From Niveispirillum cyanobacteriorum (lineage in GTDB: Bacteria > Pseudomonadota > Alphaproteobacteria > Azospirillales > Azospirillaceae), in contig NZ_CP025615.1 in assembly GCF_002868735.1 (NCBI RefSeq), forward strand, positions 1 through 64,000: a stretch of 64,000 nt of DNA, in the 5' to 3' direction. The first letter of the stretch is position 1. The number at the start of each line of letters is the position of its first letter. Under the pieces are notes generated by a model, which was not told the DNA's origin, made no database searches, and worked only from the letters and a program-made list of their open reading frames with translations. This document shows positions 43,101 through 53,141 of the stretch, in pieces. The position numbers and the translations under genes are program-made.

Positions 43101-46100
43101 ATAATAGAGTTTTTAATTGTAAAATTGTCACTATTTCCATCGGTATTACTATACAGCATAAGTTGGAGATTGTTGGGATGACCTGTAACATTATTTGAAA
43201 TTGTCGAATTAATTACCTGAACAGTATACGCAGCGCCAGGTGCGTCCCCAAATTCAGACTGAGGGCCATTGTTGGTTGTCGGGAATATATTATTGGATAT
43301 TGTTGAGTTTTCAATGAGTATACTCCCGCCGTCAACCCAGTCATTATTCTGGAAGAAAAACGCTACGCCACCGGCAGCGAAATTAGCGCCTGTAATTTCG
43401 CTGCGGCGGATAGTCAAATTAACAGCTGATGTTGAGAATGCGATCTGGGAGCCATTTGCCTGACCTGACGAGATTCCTGCCGTACTCATATTGATGAAGC
43501 GGGAATCCTCAATCAAAACAGACGAACCCGTAAAGTAATAAGGAAGCGCTACATTGTCGAATGTCGAATTAATGATCGAAAGTATGGGGCCGACGGAAGA
43601 TGGCTGGAAAGAAGGATCATAAAGACTGATGCCGACACCCAGGTAAGTCGTAGAGTTAATATCATTCTCCAATCGGACATTGGATAGAATGATGTTAGAG
43701 ACAACCAAATTTTCACTGGAAAGTATGACGCCATTAATCGAATTGGTGTCAAGCATGTTCCCGAACTTGTTCAGAGTCAAACCTTCAAGGCGGACTGTGC
43801 TGAACGTAGCGTCGTTGCCGTCGTTGATCTGAACAAATCCAATATCGCCGGTCCCATTATCGTCTGTGTCGCCATCAATGGTGATGACATCGGCGCCGGG
43901 CCCGCGAACAGAGAGACTACCGGTGATGGTCGGCAGAGCCGATGACAGCTGGATGGTGCCGGACAGGCTGGATTTGAACACGATGGTGTCCGCACCGGCA
44001 TTCTGATTCGACCAGTGGATGGCCTCGCGTAGGCTCAACCCGCCGCCATCGGCAGTGTCGGCGGCGAGATCGGCACCGACACTCGCGTCGTTACCGCTGT
44101 CCAGCAGGGTGGTCACCGTGTAGATCGTACCGGTGGTGTCAGCGGATACGGATATCGTGGCCGTGCTTGCGGTTGAGGTGCCACCATCGCCGTCAGTCAC
44201 TGTGAAGCTGACCGTGCGGCTAGTATTGGCCGTGCTGCTGGTGGCATAGGTGATGTTGGCCATCAGCGCGGCCACAGCCGTCGGCGTGGCGCTGCTGTTG
44301 AATGTCACCACCAGATTGCTGCCGTTGCCACCGGTAAAGGTGCCGATGGTCGTGCCACCATAGGTAACATTGGCTCCGCTGACCCCGATCAGCCCAGCAC
44401 TAGTCCCCTGGTTACGGATGCTCAGCGTATCGGTACCCGCGACTGCGGTGATCGCTACGGTCAGGGTGCCAGTATCGAAATTGGCGCTGTCCGTGTCGGT
44501 GACCGACACCAACGTTCCTTGGTCGATAACCCTCGCCCCACTGCTGGCTGTATAGGCTAACGCGTCACTGCTTAGATTGGCTATGGTGGGGGTGGCGTTG
44601 ACCCCGCTGACCGTGATACCGTTGCTGGCTACATCGGCAATGCTACCGCCGGTAATCGGCCCATTCCAATCGTCGGCGGCAGCGATGTTATAGGTGGTAC
44701 CACCAACCGAGGAGGTGCCATTGGCATTCAACAGGGCATCTACGGCGGTCTTGGTGCCACCGGACAGGGTGACGGTAAAAGTGGTAGCGTCAGTGATTTC
44801 GACAGCACCGGTCAACGCCTGGGTGCCGCTCGCCTGGCCGGTAATTGTCAGCTTGGTAAGGTCGATATCGTTACTGGAACCAGGTTGACGCACCAGATTG
44901 GTGCCGGTCACGGTCAGAACACCTGTCGATGCATCATAAGTCGACGATGTGATAGTCGGTGTCTGGGTGTTGCTGACCGTCACGCCGTTGCCGGTCAGGT
45001 CGGCATTACCCGTCCCATGCCAATCCGCCGCCGCTGCAAGATTATAGGTGGTGGACCCTGCGGACGAGGTACCATCCTTGTTCAGCAGCCCTTCGACATT
45101 GATCTGATCGGTGGCGTTCAGGGTAATACTGAAACTGGTCGTGCTGCTGGCGGTGATGGCACCGGTTTCGGTCAGCGTATAGGTGCTGCCACCCTGGCCT
45201 GTCAGAGTCAGCTTGGTCTCATCAATCGAACCGCCGTTGGTAAGGTTGGTGCCGGTGACTGTCAGGACATTGGTAGAGGCGTTATAGGTAGCGGAGGTGA
45301 CGGTAGGGGTGGGCGACGTCGTCGTCAGGTCGACCTTCGTCACCGACGCCTGATTGTTGCCAGCGGTATCGGTGGCGACGAAATAAACGTCGTAGGCGGT
45401 GCCAGACGACAGGCCGGTGACGGCGCTGAAGCTGGGCGTAAAGGGGGCGGTTGAGGCGGTGGCATTACCACTCGCCAGCGCTGTGGTGCCGCCGGCATTC
45501 TGCCCCGCCTTCACCTGCGCCACCGACGGCGCCGTGGCCCCGTCGGCCACGACGACGTAATAGACCGTACCGGCCTCGTTCAGGCTGGCGGAGGGGGTGA
45601 AGCCTGAGGTTGTCGCACTGCCCGCCGCGGCGGCCACGTCGAAGGTGGGGGCGGTGGTGTCGGCGGCACCTCCGAGATCGAAAACGACCGAGCCGCTCCT
45701 CGCCTGGAAAAGTGATATAGTGACCGTGTTCGAAGCAGCGCTGATCGATCCCGTAGTCGTTCCAGAACCGGAACTCATTCCGGTAGCATTGGAAAGAGTA
45801 TTATTTCTCGTAATGGTAGTATATTCCGCAAGAGCGCCCGATGAAAATTGAATATCAAATGGTGCATTTACCAAATTTTGATCCTGACTTCCAATTGTAA
45901 TTGTTATTCTTCCAATTGACGGGTCAATATCCACTGTAACGCCGCTCACCTGAATAGAAGATGCACTTGTAAATTCAACTCCGCTATCAATATTTACCCA
46001 ACTGGAAGCAAGGAATTCTGGGTCGCCAAATCCATAGGGGTCGTAAATGTAAAGTCTGGCCTGTGCTCCGGTAAGCGACAAGTGGTGGTCGTATTCTTGC

Positions 46101-46792
46101 TCACTAAGGAAATTAGTCTCGATCGTCCCCGTGGATTTCTCAAGATCCCAGTCGCCGTTGAGCAGGCTGCTTCCAGTCAGGTCGTTGGACGCCGCGACAT
46201 CCGCTCCGCTCAGGTCGGCGACCTGGGCGATGAACGCCTGTCCGTCTCCGGTGGCCACGTTACAGCCGTAAAGCAGCAGGTCGCCGTTCTCCGTCAGCGC
46301 CGCTCCCACCGACGTCAGATCGGTGGCTCGCGCCCCGGCCGTGGCGGTGTCGAGTATCAACGTGCCGAGCCGGACTACCCCCTCGGCCCCGTGACTCAGC
46401 ACATGGATGGCGTCATAGCCGGACTTGCCCTCAGCCCAGGCAGCCATCTGGGCCAACCCATCTTGGTCGGCATCCAGCAGTACCACCTCAATCCCCGGGG
46501 AAATACCATCGCGCAGCACCTGCCAATCGACGACGGACGTGTCAATGAACGCCACCTCCTTGTGGGGTGCGTCGGTTACCGGGGATACGTTGTCACTGGA
46601 CAGGCGGGACAGAAGGTCCGCCACCGGATCGGCATGGTCTGCAGCCAGCGCCTGCGCTGTCGTATCCTGTTCCACCGACACCGCCGTGGCCACCATGGCC
46701 GCGTCGAACATCATCCGTGGTTCCAGGGCCAGCACCGTTGACGAACGAAGGGAACGCTTAGCACGCGGCTTGGTGGAGCTGACCTTGGACAT
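25166..46792 (-). CDS. Giant surface adhesin (7208 aa), LEPR/DUF4347-type N-terminus
   Basis: No Sec signal. A basic start is followed by [10 protein letters not shown] at residues 23-32 and a DUF4347-like domain (about 82-235, with [10 protein letters not shown] and LLLYGCNVA). Then, by reading: Fn3/IPT-like units; a CSLREA motif ([10 protein letters not shown], about 885-931) before a right-handed beta-helix (about 935-1250, AT-rich DNA); Ig/SbsA-like and cadherin-like repeats; a long autotransporter-type beta-strand repeat region (about 2365-4065, many LTKTGSGTLTL-like copies); 99-residue tandem repeats (about 4625-5020); cadherin/VCBS-like units; two Calx-beta units (about 5622-5755 and 6178-6298); and a unique C-terminus. 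I saw no RTX nonapeptides and no autotransporter barrel. Six Gs at 46799-46804 form a strong ribosome site. Likely biofilm or host adhesion. Confidence 0.93.
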   Translation of the reverse strand: MSKVSSTKPRAKRSLRSSTVLALEPRMMFDAAMVATAVSVEQDTTAQALAADHADPVADLLSRLSSDNVSPVTDAPHKEVAFIDTSVVDWQVLRDGISPGIEVVLLDADQDGLAQMAAWAEGKSGYDAIHVLSHGAEGVVRLGTLILDTATAGARATDLTSVGAALTENGDLLLYGCNVATGDGQAFIAQVADLSGADVAASNDLTGSSLLNGDWDLEKSTGTIETNFLSEQEYDHHLSLTGAQARLYIYDPYGFGDPEFLASSWVNIDSGVEFTSASSIQVSGVTVDIDPSIGRITITIGSQDQNLVNAPFDIQFSSGALAEYTTITRNNTLSNATGMSSGSGTTTGSISAASNTVTISLFQARSGSVVFDLGGAADTTAPTFDVAAAAGSATTSGFTPSASLNEAGTVYYVVVADGATAPSVAQVKAGQNAGGTTALASGNATASTAPFTPSFSAVTGLSSGTAYDVYFVATDTAGNNQASVTKVDLTTTSPTPTVTSATYNASTNVLTVTGTNLTNGGSIDETKLTLTGQGGSTYTLTETGAITASSTTSFSITLNATDQINVEGLLNKDGTSSAGSTTYNLAAAADWHGTGNADLTGNGVTVSNTQTPTITSSTYDASTGVLTVTGTNLVRQPGSSNDIDLTKLTITGQASGTQALTGAVEITDATTFTVTLSGGTKTAVDALLNANGTSSVGGTTYNIAAADDWNGPITGGSIADVASNGITVSGVNATPTIANLSSDALAYTASSGARVIDQGTLVSVTDTDSANFDTGTLTVAITAVAGTDTLSIRNQGTSAGLIGVSGANVTYGGTTIGTFTGGNGSNLVVTFNSSATPTAVAALMANITYATSSTANTSRTVSFTVTDGDGGTSTASTATISVSADTTGTIYTVTTLLDSGNDASVGADLAADTADGGGLSLREAIHWSNQNAGADTIVFKSSLSGTIQLSSALPTITGSLSVRGPGADVITIDGDTDDNGTGDIGFVQINDGNDATFSTVRLEGLTLNKFGNMLDTNSINGVILSSENLVVSNIILSNVRLENDINSTTYLGVGISLYDPSFQPSSVGPILSIINSTFDNVALPYYFTGSSVLIEDSRFINMSTAGISSGQANGSQIAFSTSAVNLTIRRSEITGANFAAGGVAFFFQNNDWVDGGSILIENSTISNNIFPTTNNGPQSEFGDAPGAAYTVQVINSTISNNVTGHPNNLQLMLYSNTDGNSDNFTIKNSIIYGTSSTDVVLRFDDLLSGTLDAVQTAIVTNNVVGVVQGADTATGNTTTAPGLSGVAASGGPTQTRAIGSSSSATNLGTSTGAPTTDQRGFLRNVGNPDAGAYEYGATQFQFIGQSRPLDGAVNVAVGTNIVLDFGSTIGKGTGNVHIYNATTNSLIQTIDVAGSSVTVSGSRVTIDPSDLPADTNIYIEVDAGAFTASVDGGTNNATSVAMRDSTGISFRTASVPAGPTVTGVTSSTNDGSYNAGDTVSIQVTFSEAVTVTGTPQLTLETGTTDRVVNYASGSGSSTLTFTYTVQAGDTSADLDYISTSALALNGGTIVATSGGATALLTLATPGATNSLGANKAIIIDTTAPNAPSTPDMTAGTDSGSSSSDNITNDTTPTFNISTEANASLTLYDTDGTTVIGTLTANGSGKAQITASALSEGTHTIIVKATDAAGNVSAASSGLTITIDTTAPTVTIPNGTAFSYTENGTASAIAGSATLTETLSPGGASLAVQITTNNEAADRLSLPTGTNTGINISGTDLRSGTTNIGTVTEDNVTNGSSWTISFLSTATAQNIQDTIAAIRYDNTSDNPGTANRTVSFTLTDGAGNASSAATRTIAVTAVNDAPTISAGAGANPTFTEGAAQGSDLFTGLTLSTETGQNITEIKFTVTNIADGNLDTVGIDQTHISLVDGTTGTTGTASIGYSVSVTGTTATVTLTKTATVANWNTYLAGFRYYNGSQEPTTGSNRVVTITSIKDDGGTANSGQDTTTGALISSTVTVVGVNDAPTLTATAANPTYTENQAAVTLFSGATFGTVEAADSIVQTVLTVANLANGSSEILTLDGQEIALTNGTTGTTTSSSIGYAITVSGSTATVTLSKTASTANWAGYINALSYKNSSESPSGSTRTVTLTSVKDSGGTSNSGVDTTSLSVASTVTITAVNDAPTGITLSNNSVSILSGTNSTVGTLTATDVDMGDTHSFTLVSGTGDTDNAKFTISNGELSVGNDALSVGTYSIRVQATDSGNATFAKQLSITVTNDLIVTVTAIDSSSPAGTVSQNIVDGGGLDLREALYHADAAISDGATAVTIRFASNLQGTITLGGAYPVRSGVTLLMDSDTDARTLTITGQQLTLGTNFGVNVAAGDRLIINSNLADNGSDVSTLEKTGAGTLELGGTNNDSNTGLNKITATAGTLQVSSDNNLGGGEVNLSNGAVFTTTTSVITIDNNIVISDENTTATINQTGSGHLTLTGKLQGSGALVKTGDGKLTLSADNGDWDSTLTIKEGTVSATSNDYSLGLGSVTLDGGTLDTGTATTIGNNIAVASTSTISNSGSVTLSGGLSGSGKIIKAGAGTLTVSNTSNSHSGDWDLTAGTLAVSGGNAIGNGSAITFSGSGALTVSDSEAIGAISGSSTATTEISISSGQTLTVSSSTNTTFGGVIGGAGGFTKTGSGNLTLTETNTFTGATKVSGGTLTLSQSGSTLSTSSGVTVEAGATLALTEDNTIKALTSSNNSAAVTLGSYTLTTGGGGASTTFGGTISGTGGGIRKEGAGTFTLSGNNSYTGTTTVNAGTLTASSANALGASGSTSGTSVASGATLAIGSAVTIAEDISLSGTLSYTTSGTATLSGAVALAANPTISTTNGSGTLVISGVVSGSGNLAKAGGGTLRLDGNNTYTGTTTVSVGYLLANHNNALGSTTAGTTVSSGASLGVGDGVTLAENLTVGGLGSSNTGAIRFAGTSGTISGTIALTADTVYAVTSGTLTVSGVISGNNSGISKTGAGTMILSGNNTATGDLGVSAGTLVLSGTNAFAGATSVSNGGTLIVNGSLGATSGVTVNTGGTIGGTGSIFATNSTNTMTVIGTINPGVAGTNDGIGKLTINGNLSLAGTAAFEIKGKDTAGTDFDQIVVLGAVELGTNSTMTVTALNSYSLGNNTITLIANDGSDAVTDNSTALASNVTVSGAYLLNLAGDTGNDITILGNRPPDLDLNGSDAGTGNTVTLADAANGLATTGATLDDPEDAWNGGSLTINRVTGTGTADGNANDVFSLLTGSGLSFTGSIAKGANSNGTVSDGATQFGTWTYTSATGTLSFTFDANGTDARVQALVRSIGYSNDTPYGDAIIRFTATDAGNGATSRDVTVTSSTIYVDNTSDDADGDGKDGFSLREALARGVTQTGVDTIKVVLADKSNITLASGVTAGAGDTLDLDGANELTIAGSTMTIGTGNSLTITNGSGDKATISSAFAGAGNLVKTGAGTLVLSGTQTGTGTMTLQGGTVSVASDANLLAGTVTLNGGALSVTSNTTIDNALSIGSNGGTLGNSGNSYTLSGQITSAAGTTLTIANTADSNAVALTNSSNSSTFAGNILVSKGTLQIGSSAIAAGQANTGSITLASGSTLQLPTLGTAGTITLGNSLILNGNATIATNNNQLTLSGAITGSGGLAKTGSGTLVLSAGSGSNTYSGGTTVSDGKLSISNASHLGSGTLTMSGGTLRVTAGMTGTNAIVLASNSTIEVGASTYATWSGVVSGSGSLVKTGTGGLSFNAANTYTGNTTISEGSIVINSATATLGGPDSGNGNAYGTLTISDGAHLDFNYAVTIANNVVMQGVGVGYGAIQAGFASGPITFSGAVTLTGNTLVDPGNNTLEFSGGISAGGNSYTLTNAWNGTIKLSGTASNWTGGLITAANHTGTFSITDASNIGSGQIKLNGGTLAVTGSNVTLSNAIELGTGGGTVNNANTLTLSGVISGSTDLTKTGTGTLILTGTSTYTGLTNVNAGTLLIDGQIEADVKVASGATLGGKGTVFVGDVTVDKGGTLAPGSLSTDNDGVGTFTLNNGNLTLNGTAAFQVKGKTTAGTDFDQINVADGTVTVGADAAITVTALNSYSLGNNTITLIKNDGSDAVSNSSTTLVTNAVLNDTYLLNMAGDSGNDIAVLGNRPPALTKSGATVDEGALITIGSSNLSASDPEGSTTSQLVYKLTTAPTKGTLFKDADGDGVIDDGETLALNATFTQADINDNKIKYKHGGTEFDDSITLSVTDKDNVVLAGQTLGITYNRLNDAPVLGNFDNKINYTENGTGVVINSTATVSDEEVGDNGYFNNGSLTITRQGGANSQDLFGASGTVSAFTVGGNIVVNGNTIGTVTKNSGGELSLSFSGNGDATRALVQELLRSITYENNSNTPSPSVVLVTTLNDGFAGGGGTKSTTGTTTVTVTSVNDAPTFLGLSNTQIGQKAALAGGTVGTFTLDDIDGTGDETYTISSGNSAGFFTISGKSLVTQGQILAGTYNLGITANDGGSPPNTPTVSFTITVTDDLAPTGYGVSLSDDLVNAAERSALTMNFTAAEVGTTYNYTLTSTGGGSVTGTGAVTSATQTVSVGDISGLKDGTLSLSVTLTDKANNVGTAATATSVLDATPPAGTISIADTLLNATEAKGTSLAFSGAKAGDAYTYTVTSSGGGSVTGSGTWASDSGTITLADVSALGDGTLTVSLDQTDKAGNKSASPVTTTTTLDKTPPTGTISIADNLLNATDAKGTSLAFSGVKAGDTYTYTVTSSGGGSVTGTGTWASDSGTITLADVSGLGDGTLTVSLDQTDKAGNKSASPVTTTTTLDKTPPTGTISIVDSQLNATEAKGTSLSFSGVKAGDAYTYTVTSSGGGSVTGSGTWASDSGTITLADVSGLGDGTLTVSLDQTDKAGNKSASPVTTTTTLDKTPPTGTISIADNLLSATDAKGTSLSFSGVKAGDTYTYTVTSSSGGSVTGSGTWASDSGTITLADVSALGDGILTVSLDQTDKAGNKSTSPLAATTTLDRTPPTGSVSFSDATIIAAQGASLTLSSSEPGTKYSYTITSAAGGTPVTGTGTLSNGSSIGLPDLKGLNDGTLTVTVQLEDAAGNKSSPVTATALLNLIPDNISLALDPGSDTGTPGDGITSNRQPTVQISGPPGSQLAVDWGDGRGFVSVGIGTGQVQAVTLDRPYDGFGNRTLQLQVTQPNGGGVILSNPLSLTLVPTPPTLGELSAISVTEDSDPISIPLPLTSPDIPVSQLSITASSSNPGLAVASVEIVNGAPTLRLLPVANGFGTAEITLTITGSNGINLTRTVSYTATGVNDAPIATVSALDARAVQGQAFTLSLPNGAFSDPDIVPGGTDRLIYSVSGPSWLVIDPATGALSGTPTPTDVGNQTVTITATDSGGLASSLTVSLAVAASNTAPVANNDSGTVREIDVLGGNVLTNDTDADIGDVLRVTAVNGSDAIGTAITLASGAKLTVNADGSYSYDPNGVYGRLNNGQTGTDSFTYTVTDKAGLSSTGTVNLTITGLNNEPVTEPPKQVIIARNADAVGLSIDQPSDPDGDPLTITITGLPSNGITLRGDGGRVSVGDTLSPADLTRLQFDVDTGFLGDAGSLTYTISDGNSLRLGSVEVLIAEEQIIGIRNAAGTASVQAEPLGNGITRFSFEIYRTAGADPATTGTITVDFRVEAGAGISAADFAGTTLPTGTVTLGPGESSRIVTIDVVGDGLTEGDETFTVALENLRNNGLTLTPRVNDPSTASATILDRDQDRTPPRVTAVTPPGPGSYFPGDTLSVTLTFSENVNVTSGGTVPLLIGSNVRLATYASGSGSSSLTFTYTVQAGDVDRDGITIAGQLGGTVKDVAGNNAVSGFALRDGAGRPLNLSDVLVNTVRGKTIDGYIQGALVFADANRNGVLDDGEVNVITDAAGNYEIGGGSGPYIMVGGRDVSTGITFDGVYEAPPRATVINPLTTAVVGTAGLSASDAGFTAAATKVKAALGISSSFDLFNTDPIDLATASGSTSSEIAAALGAQSEANKLSILLVQGSALLTGLSPTPLATGAAGNAITAAIGDAINALPAGGVINFADQATVQAVLTNAASRLGLSPAAGLLSGTAQMIREANSRVETAENGSGSAVERLTAMARVQVVAQGDATLAIRTGAANGNLSTALAGFTGTALDQAIAQAQVGTIVPARIAVTALDTSLDEADTGTTSYRFQVTRSGSLFGSTSVNWAISGDGGLNAADFGGTLPAGTVTFADGEAVKTITIQVTGDTTIEADERFTLTLSNATNGADIRTPTVSATILDNDPRTPTYAGPDSIAVLAGVSTAVPGLAILDGDSDNLTVTLTPTGGAIAVIGPATVSSSNGVTTLTGSVADVNATLATLIYTPSAGGTSGTLRVTASDGDTSTVDLDRTLNVRVAQSPENRLPVQPVVLGGVATEIIGLGVYDTDSPTLTVSLVPTNGTVSLRTFGTATLTRDANGTVHISGTTADVNASLATVDFTGSKTVREASLRIITDDNDPVSPNDSDLVFIQVVQSPEVTFPNRPVVVAGVGTSVTGISLTDADTDSLSVTLTPGNGSIALTAVGTVAVTDAGGGALRLNGSIADLNATLAGLRFTAGADATSATLRVQAVDNDPRSPDADRTLPLTVSAQPSITLPSLAAIRPGNAGLVPGISITDRDSTSLSVTLTPSSGTLALGTVSDVTVSRGANGALILSGSTTAINSTLASLTLALPTGTQTASIAVTANDGTTPAVSRTLTVPVITNLAPTAGNDLVNIDAGTMLVRNAATGLLANDTDRDAGDVIRITSINGQVTLVGQSFTLETGARLTIQADGSFTLDTSGLYADMPAGARITHTITYTIADRAGDRDTATASFTIVGRNDAPTVTGTVLGLTDGTAGRAYGVSLPDGLFTDVDSGDSLTLSVTGLPQGLRYDAATRTITGIPDFNAVGTWALTITATDRQGATATRTTSLTIGQDTVVILPPPALPDMGLPAISTAIAPPLLVAPAADLGSDPNMVGAKPIIVAGIGNSRGLFGDALEPARIDGIDLKISQPEGFVTVTEAAPGAKPYLRIGNAEPSGRLVLDPATRTASFTLPAGTFVSNDGRLTVAAAMPGGKALPSWLRFDARTGTFFLREAPPANAPARMVVEVTAQTSDGQRQTVRLTLRLADRSASLDMPTGKAALSSVIQAAATTAIHSDGLALLNSLSSLTAGPAIPPHAA
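25177..25184. repeat. Run of eight C (coding strand) in last codons of the adhesin gene
   Basis: The run encodes the Ile-Pro-Pro-His end of the adhesin. A +1 slip would extend the protein by about 11 residues, to a TGA overlapping the tolC-like ATG at 25137. A -1 slip would place the adhesin in the tolC-like frame. Confidence 0.8.
31734..32921. repeat. Four tandem 297-bp (99-aa) repeats in the adhesin
   Basis: Unit boundaries fall at about 31734, 32031, 32328 and 32625, with the last ending at about 32921. Each encodes a module with [39 protein letters not shown] and [14 protein letters not shown]. The DNA is nearly identical between the inner units, implying recent duplication or gene conversion. 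Flanking modules of the same fold are more diverged. Confidence 0.9.
38566..38575. repeat. Run of ten G (coding strand) inside the adhesin gene
   Basis: Ten C on the plus strand encode a stretch of glycines in [13 protein letters not shown] of the beta-strand repeat region. It is the longest homopolymer I noticed in the window and a candidate slipped-strand site that would switch the adhesin off after about residue 2740. Confidence 0.85.
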
Positions 46793-47508
46793 TCACATCC
46801 CCCCGATGAAGCAACCGACATCCCTGTCGACTGTTCAAATTTACCATTCAGGTCAAGCATATATTGCAATATCAATGCATTAACACTCGATCTGACAGTC
46901 AATCATAACATAAGCAAGTGAGAGTTGTGAACAATCTGGTTCTCTCTGGCTGGATGGCGCACCAACGCCATGCCACGGGACGCGCGAGCCCACCTGATGG
47001 CCGGTCGAGCCTCTCTGGCGTGCTCCGTCAGAATAGTATTGCTTCGGTGAATGGATCGATGAATGCAATAGTATTCATCGATGTGCCGACCGCCAGATGC
47101 GCTTAGCCCGTGTGTTTATCAGGCCCACCGTGAAGCTGTCTCATTGCCGGGCCAAACAGGGGCCAGCTCAATTCGCCAAAAAACAAACAGCCTGAGACTT
47201 ATATTTTATCGTTTCCGCTATGCAGATTTTGGGTGTATTTATATCCAGACTCTGCCATCTTTCCGTTTTCTGTATATATGACATCTGGTGGGATTGTGGG
47301 GGGGCGGCAACGGCCTAGTCCTCATGATGCATCCTTTTGATCCTCACCTATCACGGGGTTTCAGTTGCCAGCGCCTTTCTCCGACGGCTTGACCGGGCGG
47401 TAGGTTACGTGCCCTCGGTTGCACGCGGCAGCGGTCGCAACCGCCCCCTTTCTCCATCCGTCTCACTCAACAGGTACCAGCATAATTCTGATAAAAGGAA
47501 GCGAACCC
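46793..47508. other. Divergent intergenic region between adhesin and tail-collar gene
   Basis: About 700 bases without a credible gene. It must hold promoters for both directions, but I cannot call clear -35/-10 pairs. It is AT-rich near 46830-46920 and 47190-47280. A perfect 10-bp inverted repeat (ATCGATGAAT at 47055-47064 and its complement at 47073-47082, 8-base loop) could be a regulator site. A GAAGCG/AAAGGA ribosome site precedes ATG 47509. Confidence 0.5.
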
Positions 47509-48408
47509 ATGCGTAAGATGTTCCGTTCCGCTCTTTTCGGTGCGTCGGCCGCCGTCGCTGCGGCTATTGGCCTTGCCACACCGGCCGCCGCCTGCAATAG
47601 CGAGCCTTATATCGGTACAATCTGCACCTTTGCTTTTGACTGGTGCCCCCGTAATTACATACAGGCCGATGGCCGGACCTTGGCGGTAAGGGAATATCAG
47701 GCGCTGTTCGCGTTGATCGGATTCCGCTATGGCGGCGATAATTCGAGCAATTTTGCGATCCCCGATCTGCGTGGGCGCAGCGCGATCGGCACGGGCACGG
47801 GGCCTGGCCTCCAAAATATCGCCATAGGGGCAAAGGTGGGGCAGCAGCAACTGACGCTGCAGTACACCCAAGTGCCGCTGTACCCGCATACCCATACAGC
47901 GACGTTTACGGGCACGGGCGGCGGCGGTTCGGGACCGCTGGCGGCCAGTGGCACGCTCACCCTGCCCGTCACAGGCACAACAACCGGTCAGACACTGAGC
48001 GGAAATGCCAGCCTTCCGGTCACGGCGGATGCGAAGATCGGGACGTCTACGCCGGCAGGGGGCACTGCGACACTGTCCAATAATGTACCCCTCAAGACCG
48101 CCACGGGACCAGCAGCCCAAATCTACGCTACGGGAGGCGCAAACAACGTGACTGTCGGTCCGGCCGGCGGTGTCACGGGTACGGCGAGTGGCCCCCTTAA
48201 CGGCGTTACGGTCAGCAATGGCACCATCAGCGGTACAGCCACGGGAAATGTCAGTTTGCCCGTCACCGGTGCCACCGGCATCACCGGCGGCACTGTCACA
48301 GTCAACCAGGCGTCTGCCCCGGCTACCCAACCAGTTTCAACACAATCCCCAGCTCTGGGTCAGACCGTGTGCATTGCCGCCAATGGTCTGTACCCTGACC
48401 GGCCGTAA
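47509..48408 (+). CDS. Secreted tail-collar-domain protein
   Basis: 299 aa. A signal peptide (ALFGASAAVAAAIGLATPAAA) is followed by the phage tail collar fold: IGTICTFAFDWCPRNYIQAD, FALIGFRYGGDNSSNFAIPD and LRGRSAIGTG. The rest is Gly/Thr-rich, with HTHTATFTGTG and many short T-G repeats. This resembles microcystin-dependent-protein-like (MdpB) family members more than a true tail fibre, because a Sec signal is present and no phage gene is nearby. ATG 47509 is chosen for its signal peptide and ribosome site; the open frame extends upstream to 47419. It is divergent from the adhesin, so the two may share control. Role unknown, presumably at the cell surface. Confidence 0.85.
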   Translation: MRKMFRSALFGASAAVAAAIGLATPAAACNSEPYIGTICTFAFDWCPRNYIQADGRTLAVREYQALFALIGFRYGGDNSSNFAIPDLRGRSAIGTGTGPGLQNIAIGAKVGQQQLTLQYTQVPLYPHTHTATFTGTGGGGSGPLAASGTLTLPVTGTTTGQTLSGNASLPVTADAKIGTSTPAGGTATLSNNVPLKTATGPAAQIYATGGANNVTVGPAGGVTGTASGPLNGVTVSNGTISGTATGNVSLPVTGATGITGGTVTVNQASAPATQPVSTQSPALGQTVCIAANGLYPDRP

Positions 48409-48540
48409 CGTTGCGCCCGATTGAGGGCTATTTCTAAGCTCGCGGTGTGTACAAAGGTGGCCCCGCATGATCGGACAGCTTGGCGGCAGGAATACGCTAA
48501 TCCGGTTGTCGTTACGCCACCACTTTGTTGTATGAGCCTG

Positions 48541-48580
48541 TTGACGATCCTGCCGGGGTTAACTCCGGCAGGATCGTCAA
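48541..48580. terminator. Perfect 16-bp hairpin between convergent genes
   Basis: Arms TTGACGATCCTGCCGG (48541-48556) and its exact complement (48565-48580) with an 8-base loop. It lies between the tail-collar gene (ends 48408) and the hipA remnant (ends 48603), as a bidirectional terminator would. No T run follows, so its role as a terminator is inferred. Confidence 0.5.
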
Positions 48581-48602
48581 GCCGGTTTGATGATATGCTT
48601 CG

Positions 48603-49652
48603 TCAGGTGTCCGGCCTGGGAAGCTCTGTCCGGGCGAGACGTTGTTCAAATCCCTTCTTCACTGAAGCGGCAAGGCTATCCGGGAAATCCTGAGGCATTC
48701 GGGCGCATGCCTCAACAAATGCAACTTCCCTGATATTGGCGACCTCCTGGAACACTGTCTCCACCTGCGAACGGGAAAGGCCGGCCGCCAAACCCGTTTC
48801 GAGGAAATGGCACCCGAAGATGTCCCCGACCCGGTAGTGACGATTCTTACCGACACGCATGGCCAACGTCATCTGCTTGGATTGGATATGCCCAGCGTCG
48901 AGGCCGGGCTGAACCGTCAAAACATCGTAGAGCGGCGTCATCGTGAACCGGCCGCCCGGCGTCAGGGCGATACTGAAGTTCTTCGTGTGGCAGTCGGTCG
49001 CCCCAATCAACCAGAACAGCACATGGGCCTTGAAGAAGGTGAACGGGTTCCATAGGGGGCATCGCTGGCCTGCAAAAGCCGCGTGATCTCGACGATTCCC
49101 GGACCGCCCTCGCTTTGATACTTGCGTACTGGCGGACTGGAAAGTGCCTGGCAGCAATCCTCCTGCAGCAAGCGGATCAGGCGGCCATCTTTTGTCCACG
49201 GCCGATCAAATCACTCCACTACCAGCGTCTTGATCCCGCTGAATGTGATGATCTCTGTGTGTGCCACGGGCGACCCGAAGGCCTCTAGCAACCTCAGACA
49301 GAGATGCTCATTATCTACGCTGTCCGACAAATCCATCCCGTTGGGTAGGGTGCCGATTGGAGGGGGCAGGATATGTGTGGTTGGCGTCATGCCAATCGGC
49401 TTTATCCACCGGCCTTAGTGCCACAGTAGCGCTGTCTTCTCCTGCGCGCCTGCTACGGAAATTCGGAATTGGCTGTCGCGGGGAAGGCCCAGCGGTGTGC
49501 GGTGTAGGTCCGCCAACATGGCCCCAACCTCTTCTTCCGACAGGGGCGTGCCTGAGATAGGGTTCGTTGCTACCGGTTCTTCGCCATCGGGCAGGAATTG
49601 CAACGCCCCGACGCAGTCGTGTAGCGCGACCTGTTATCCGGCGTGGAAAAGT
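48603..49652 (-). pseudogene. hipA: HipA-type kinase remnant
   Basis: Pieces of a HipA serine/threonine kinase follow each other on the minus strand: LQFLPDGEEPVATNPISGTP, FRISVAGAQEKTALLWH, then a stop, then GRWIKP and PPPIGTLPNGMDLSDSV, and LVVE-stop-FDRPWTKDGR. After a frame change near 49060 come GATDCHTKNFSIAL and MTPLYDVLTVQP, the catalytic/metal region. At least two nonsense codons and one frameshift are present. The N-terminus is removed by the ISL3-type element beginning at 49653. No hipB partner is left. The gene is dead, while a second, intact hipBA lies at 51.3-53.0 kb. Confidence 0.8.
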
Positions 49653-50936
49653 GGCTCTGACGCAGTTTTGGTGAAGAGCCTTTCTACCCTGCACCAATGA
49701 CGCGGGCTTGGAGCAGGTCGAGTTTTCCGCGGCCATACATCTGGCGTTTGACGAGTTTGAGCTTGGTTATCTGGCCTTCGGTTTGGCCATTTGACCATGA
49801 GGAAGTGATAGCCTCCTCCACAGCGGCCCGATCCTTGACGATGCCATTGGCGAAAGACGCCACCATGGATGGGCTTGCCCGTTCCAGCCAGGGGGCCAAG
49901 TCAGCCAGCGATCGGCGCCGGATCATGCCCTGGAAATCGGCGATGATGGTTCTGGCATCGACAAGGGTCGGGACCCCCTTTTCAATGGCGGCAACCAGGA
50001 CAGTCTCAGCCTTTGTCAGCGCATCGCGACCCAAGGTCATGAGCCGGGCGATGATCCGGGCGGATGGGGTCCGTTTGAGGACCTCTGCCCCCATCTGGTC
50101 CGCCCGGCGCCGGCGGGTCGCCCATTCCGTGACGACGCGTAGCGAGCCTTGGAAACCCTCCTCCCTGAGCCGCCGCCAAAGTTCGGTACCGTTGCGATGC
50201 CCCGCCTGCCATTGTTGGTCGAGCCAGGGAAGATGCAGTTCCAGGGAATTTTCTCTTGTCCGGAAGATGTCGGCGCCCTGACCCCGGAGGATTTTACGCA
50301 CCAGCCCTCGGCTGTGGCCGGTCCGGCGAACGATCTCCTTGATGGGGATGCCCTCATTGGCCAGGCGCTGGACCACATTGTTGGTATCCTCACGCCGCAG
50401 ATATCCTTCGTACTGCAAGCGCTCTGCCCCGACGACGAACCACCCGCAACAAGGTGTCGTTGCTCACCGGTAGCATCAAGCGACGGGCCAGTGCAGCAGC
50501 CGGACAACCTCCCAGCGCCAGACCCAGATGGTGGATAATCTGATCCAACCGCGCCGTCCGGCGGGCCCAAGGCGCCAGAACCTTGGGATCGAAGCGCTCT
50601 GTGAATACGCGGCGCCCGCAGAGCACGGCATCGCAGAAGAACCGGCGGGCCCGCAGCACAAGCTCAACACGCCGACCGGTTGTCGGCAGGTTCGCCAGCC
50701 GCCGATGATATCGGCTATGGATCCGACCAGACCGCGTTCCGCATCCGGGACAGGCGCTCATCGCCGTGACCGGGCTTATGGTGAGCCGCACCATTCCATC
50801 ATCGTCGGTGATGTCCTTGATGGCCATGCCGGCAACGTCGAACATTGAGTGTGGTAAGCCTGAGCGCATCATGCTGATCCCTATGGAAAACGCACTCCAG
50901 AGGAATCCCGAATTTCATCAAAATTGAGTTAGAGCC
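49653..50936 (-). mobile_element. ISL3-family element, internally deleted
   Basis: The ends are GGCTCTGACGCAGTTTTGG at 49653 and, on the other strand, GGCTCTAACTCAATTTTG ending at 50936, an imperfect inverted repeat. The 8-bp flanks do not match, so no target duplication is seen. The length of about 1.28 kb is short for ISL3 because the transposase lacks a middle part. Confidence 0.75.
49684..50872 (-). pseudogene. ISL3-family transposase with internal deletion
   Basis: The N-terminal part (50872 to about 50415) has the zinc-finger CPGCGTRSGRIHSRY and LRARRFFCDAVLCGRRVF. It runs to RVVRRRG, then falls out of frame and stops. The rest resumes in another frame at LQYEGYLRRED and continues through the helix-turn-helix IKEIVRRTGHSRGLVRKIL to the C-terminal WSNGQTEGQITKLKLVKRQM. 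About 110 residues between these parts, including first catalytic Asp residues, are missing. The element is inactive but might be mobilised by a related transposase. Confidence 0.85.
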
Positions 50937-51339
50937 AAACTTCAATGCCGATTGACAACCTAGTTTGCAGAGCGATGGTATAGATAGATACCGTTGCAGA
51001 GCGGTGGTAATAAATGTAGAGGCTAGACGCTAAGTCGGCTTAACGTGAAAATAGCTGGTGTCAAACACAGGCATGGCAATGAATAGCGCGCGTGCGCGCT
51101 ATTCATTGCCATGCCTGGTGCTATGGTAGTGAGTCAAGTAACTACCATGCTCGGTATCAACGATTGATTTCCATACGGAACTGACCCATGCACCCATTCT
51201 CCCGTCGCGTTGAGCAGCGGGGGCACTGCCCTTCAAAAGCCCAATCCAGTTCGACAGCGTGCCTCTCGAGCTGGCAGCATAGCCAACCAATCGCTCTCCA
51301 CTTTTTCAGGGCAAGTCCAGTCAACCGAGGATGCGATGA
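50937..51339. other. Intergenic region downstream of hipBA, rich in dyads
   Basis: No gene. It contains two copies of a TTGCAGAGCG(A/G)TGGTA direct repeat at about 50966 and 50994, with a GGTAT...ATACC dyad between them, and a perfect 50-base palindrome at 51068-51117. The other side is the hipA stop at 51340. Confidence 0.5.
51068..51117. repeat. Perfect 24-bp inverted repeat with 2-base centre
   Basis: The left arm (51068-51091, starting CAGGCATGGCAATGAATAG) and right arm (51094-51117) are exactly complementary, around GT. It would form a very stable hairpin or cruciform. It lies 223 bases beyond the hipA stop with no T run. It could be a terminator, a replication/recombination site, or the tip of a lost mobile element. 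Confidence 0.9.
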
Positions 51340-52632
51340 CTATGTCAGCGCAGGTAATCCGGTTGGATACCCGTCGAAAGCGTATTCGTTCAGGAACTGC
51401 CTGCGCCAGAGGAACCTTCGATCGACCTCGGCAAGCCCGGCCTCGTCGCATGCGCTGATCCAGCTTTCGCAGATCAACGTGACCTGGCCGTCGATGATCC
51501 CCCGGGCCTCTGCGTCGCTGAGAAGGAACGTCGGCGCGGCCCGCCGGCAGGTTTCCAACAGGCTGCGTCTGTCGTCTGCATGCATGAGCATGGCCTGTCC
51601 CGCCTCCCGACCGGTCCGCGCCTGGGGACAGATGTCGTAGGCTGGGGTGAGCGTCAGGTGCCTGCCGTCCCAGAACGCGGCGTGGTTTCGGGCATGGTCG
51701 TCGGTGTTGCCGACCAGGACATTGAAGACCATGCGTCCGAAGAGCTCACGCAAGGTCGCCTGGGGGGCTGTGAAACGGGCCCTTACGCTGTCGGCAAGGT
51801 CGGGATAGGCGGCGTAGCGGGCCTCCATCTCCGACAGGCCAAGGACCGTCAAGGCGGATACTAAGGCGCGGCGGGTCCATCCTCCATCGACCTGCTGTCG
51901 GTCGAAGCGGCGGACCAGCAGGACATCCTTGCCGTTCGACTGGACCAGCCTCACTGGCGCCACGTCCAGGCCGACCGCTGCTGCAAGGCGCATGGCGACG
52001 AACTCGGCCTTCACCACCGCATACGTGTCGTTGGTAGCCGAGAACTTCGCTATGTATTTGCCGCCCTCGTCCTCGAGGAGGGCCTTGGGTCGCGCGCCGC
52101 CGATGGAACTGCCGTGGAACAGGGCCTTCTCCAATCCAGCCGGGATGGGCTCGCCCCGTTGGACCCTCTCGGCGGCTTCCAGCAACTCCTCCAGCGTGGC
52201 GTTCTCCTGCTCCCGCGGTTCATAGCTGCGGGGGGACGACTGGAAGTCCAGCGCGCCGATCCTGTCGGAGCCGGAATGGAGCATGTATGTCAGTTCATCG
52301 AACTCGACCGCTTGGGCAGCGTCGCCGCGTAGGCCCGTCAGGCGGTTGATGATGACGCGGCGGCCCCAGGCGTCGGGCGACCCGTCGCGTAGGCAGCCGG
52401 CCATGTCCAGCGGCGCCTTCGGCACCTGGGCGCCGGCTCTCAACGGGAGGTCCGGCATTAACAGCGGAACAGCATCGGAACGGGCGAGGTATGACTGGCC
52501 GTAGTTGAAGACATAGAGGTTGCCCTCGCGGGCGATCCTGCCGGCAACCACGGGGTCCGTGGCACCCGGCAGCCAGGTCCAGACGAACGCCTCGTCGACT
52601 GCGGCAAGGCCAGGCCGGTGCTCAGAAGTCAT
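51340..52632 (-). CDS. hipA: HipA toxin (serine/threonine kinase)
   Basis: 430 aa, full length. The phosphate-binding loop region is GSSIGGARPK (174-183). The catalytic loop is NTDDHARN (309-316), with the metal-binding YDIC at 332-335. VKAEFVAMRLAAAVGLDV is the conserved helix before the core. HipA kinases phosphorylate a cellular target (glutamyl-tRNA synthetase in E. coli) and stop growth. The start overlaps the end of hipB by 11 bases, the usual coupling. This copy has all the motifs I would look for, unlike the remnant at 48.6 kb. Confidence 0.93.
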   Translation of the reverse strand: MTSEHRPGLAAVDEAFVWTWLPGATDPVVAGRIAREGNLYVFNYGQSYLARSDAVPLLMPDLPLRAGAQVPKAPLDMAGCLRDGSPDAWGRRVIINRLTGLRGDAAQAVEFDELTYMLHSGSDRIGALDFQSSPRSYEPREQENATLEELLEAAERVQRGEPIPAGLEKALFHGSSIGGARPKALLEDEGGKYIAKFSATNDTYAVVKAEFVAMRLAAAVGLDVAPVRLVQSNGKDVLLVRRFDRQQVDGGWTRRALVSALTVLGLSEMEARYAAYPDLADSVRARFTAPQATLRELFGRMVFNVLVGNTDDHARNHAAFWDGRHLTLTPAYDICPQARTGREAGQAMLMHADDRRSLLETCRRAAPTFLLSDAEARGIIDGQVTLICESWISACDEAGLAEVDRRFLWRRQFLNEYAFDGYPTGLPALT

Positions 52633-52957
52633 CCTTCACCTCCGTGCGTGGGCGGCGAACCGACTGGGGCAGGAGGGCAAGCTTGTCCTGGACCCGCTCC
52701 ATCTGCCGCTCCATGGCCCCGGCCTCCGCCACGAACAAAGGTACGCCGACGAGGGTTGCTGCCTCGAAGACCAATCCGACCTCCACCTTGGATCCGCCCT
52801 TTTCGATCAGTTGGAGGGTGCTCCTTGCTATGCCGACCCTCTCGGACAGTTCAGCCTCGGACATCCCGCGCTGTTTGCGCGCCAGGCGAATCTGTGCGCC
52901 CATAAGGGCCAGTGCCTCGATTGTCGCACGGGAATAGGTCCTCGGCTTCGTCTGCAT
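52622..52957 (-). CDS. hipB: HipB antitoxin, Xre-type helix-turn-helix
   Basis: About 111 aa from the ATG at 52957 (MQTKPRTYSRATIEAL). The helix-turn-helix is GAQIRLARKQRGMSEAELSERVGIARSTLQLIEKG. The tail is basic and longer than in the classical HipB. It binds HipA and represses the operon. An in-frame start at 52990 is possible, but it falls inside the operator-like repeat, so 52957 is preferred. Confidence 0.9.
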   Translation of the reverse strand: MQTKPRTYSRATIEALALMGAQIRLARKQRGMSEAELSERVGIARSTLQLIEKGGSKVEVGLVFEAATLVGVPLFVAEAGAMERQMERVQDKLALLPQSVRRPRTEVKDDF

Positions 52958-52970
52958 GGAATCTGTCCTT

Positions 52971-53021
52971 TTGACCGATATGGCAATCATAAAAAGATTT
53001 GATGACTGATATGTCGGTCAA
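52971..53021. promoter_or_regulatory. Operator-like inverted repeat upstream of hipB
   Basis: TTGACCGATAT (52971-52981) and ATATGTCGGTCAA (53009-53021) are inverted repeats with one mismatch, separated by an AT-rich spacer that could hold the promoter. The position just before the hipB start fits HipB autoregulation. Confidence 0.6.
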
Positions 53022-53141
53022 TAACATGATCTCTCTGATGCCTCAACCAATATGCACCCGGTCAATTCGCACTGCCTGGGCCGGCCGTGGGAAATCGCTC
53101 TCGGTATCCGGAATGATAGATTCCGGCATCCATAAGGTACC

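Noticed and set aside
26267-46741. Many plus-strand open frames of 60-425 codons across the adhesin region
   Set aside because: They are antisense shadows of a single 7208-codon frame with repetitive, high-GC sequence. Their translations are low-complexity, repeat with the adhesin modules and match no family.
25166-46792. Standard RTX/type 1 secreted adhesin (LapA-like)
   Set aside because: No GGxGxDxLx repeats were seen near the C-terminus, and no ABC transporter gene is linked. The N-terminal LEPR motif and M50-HlyD partner point to a different route.
47509-48408. Prophage tail fibre
   Set aside because: The protein has a Sec signal and no other phage structural, lysis or packaging gene lies nearby.
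48541-48580. Rho-independent terminator with certainty
   Set aside because: The hairpin is perfect, but no U-tract follows on either strand. It is kept as a feature with moderate confidence only.
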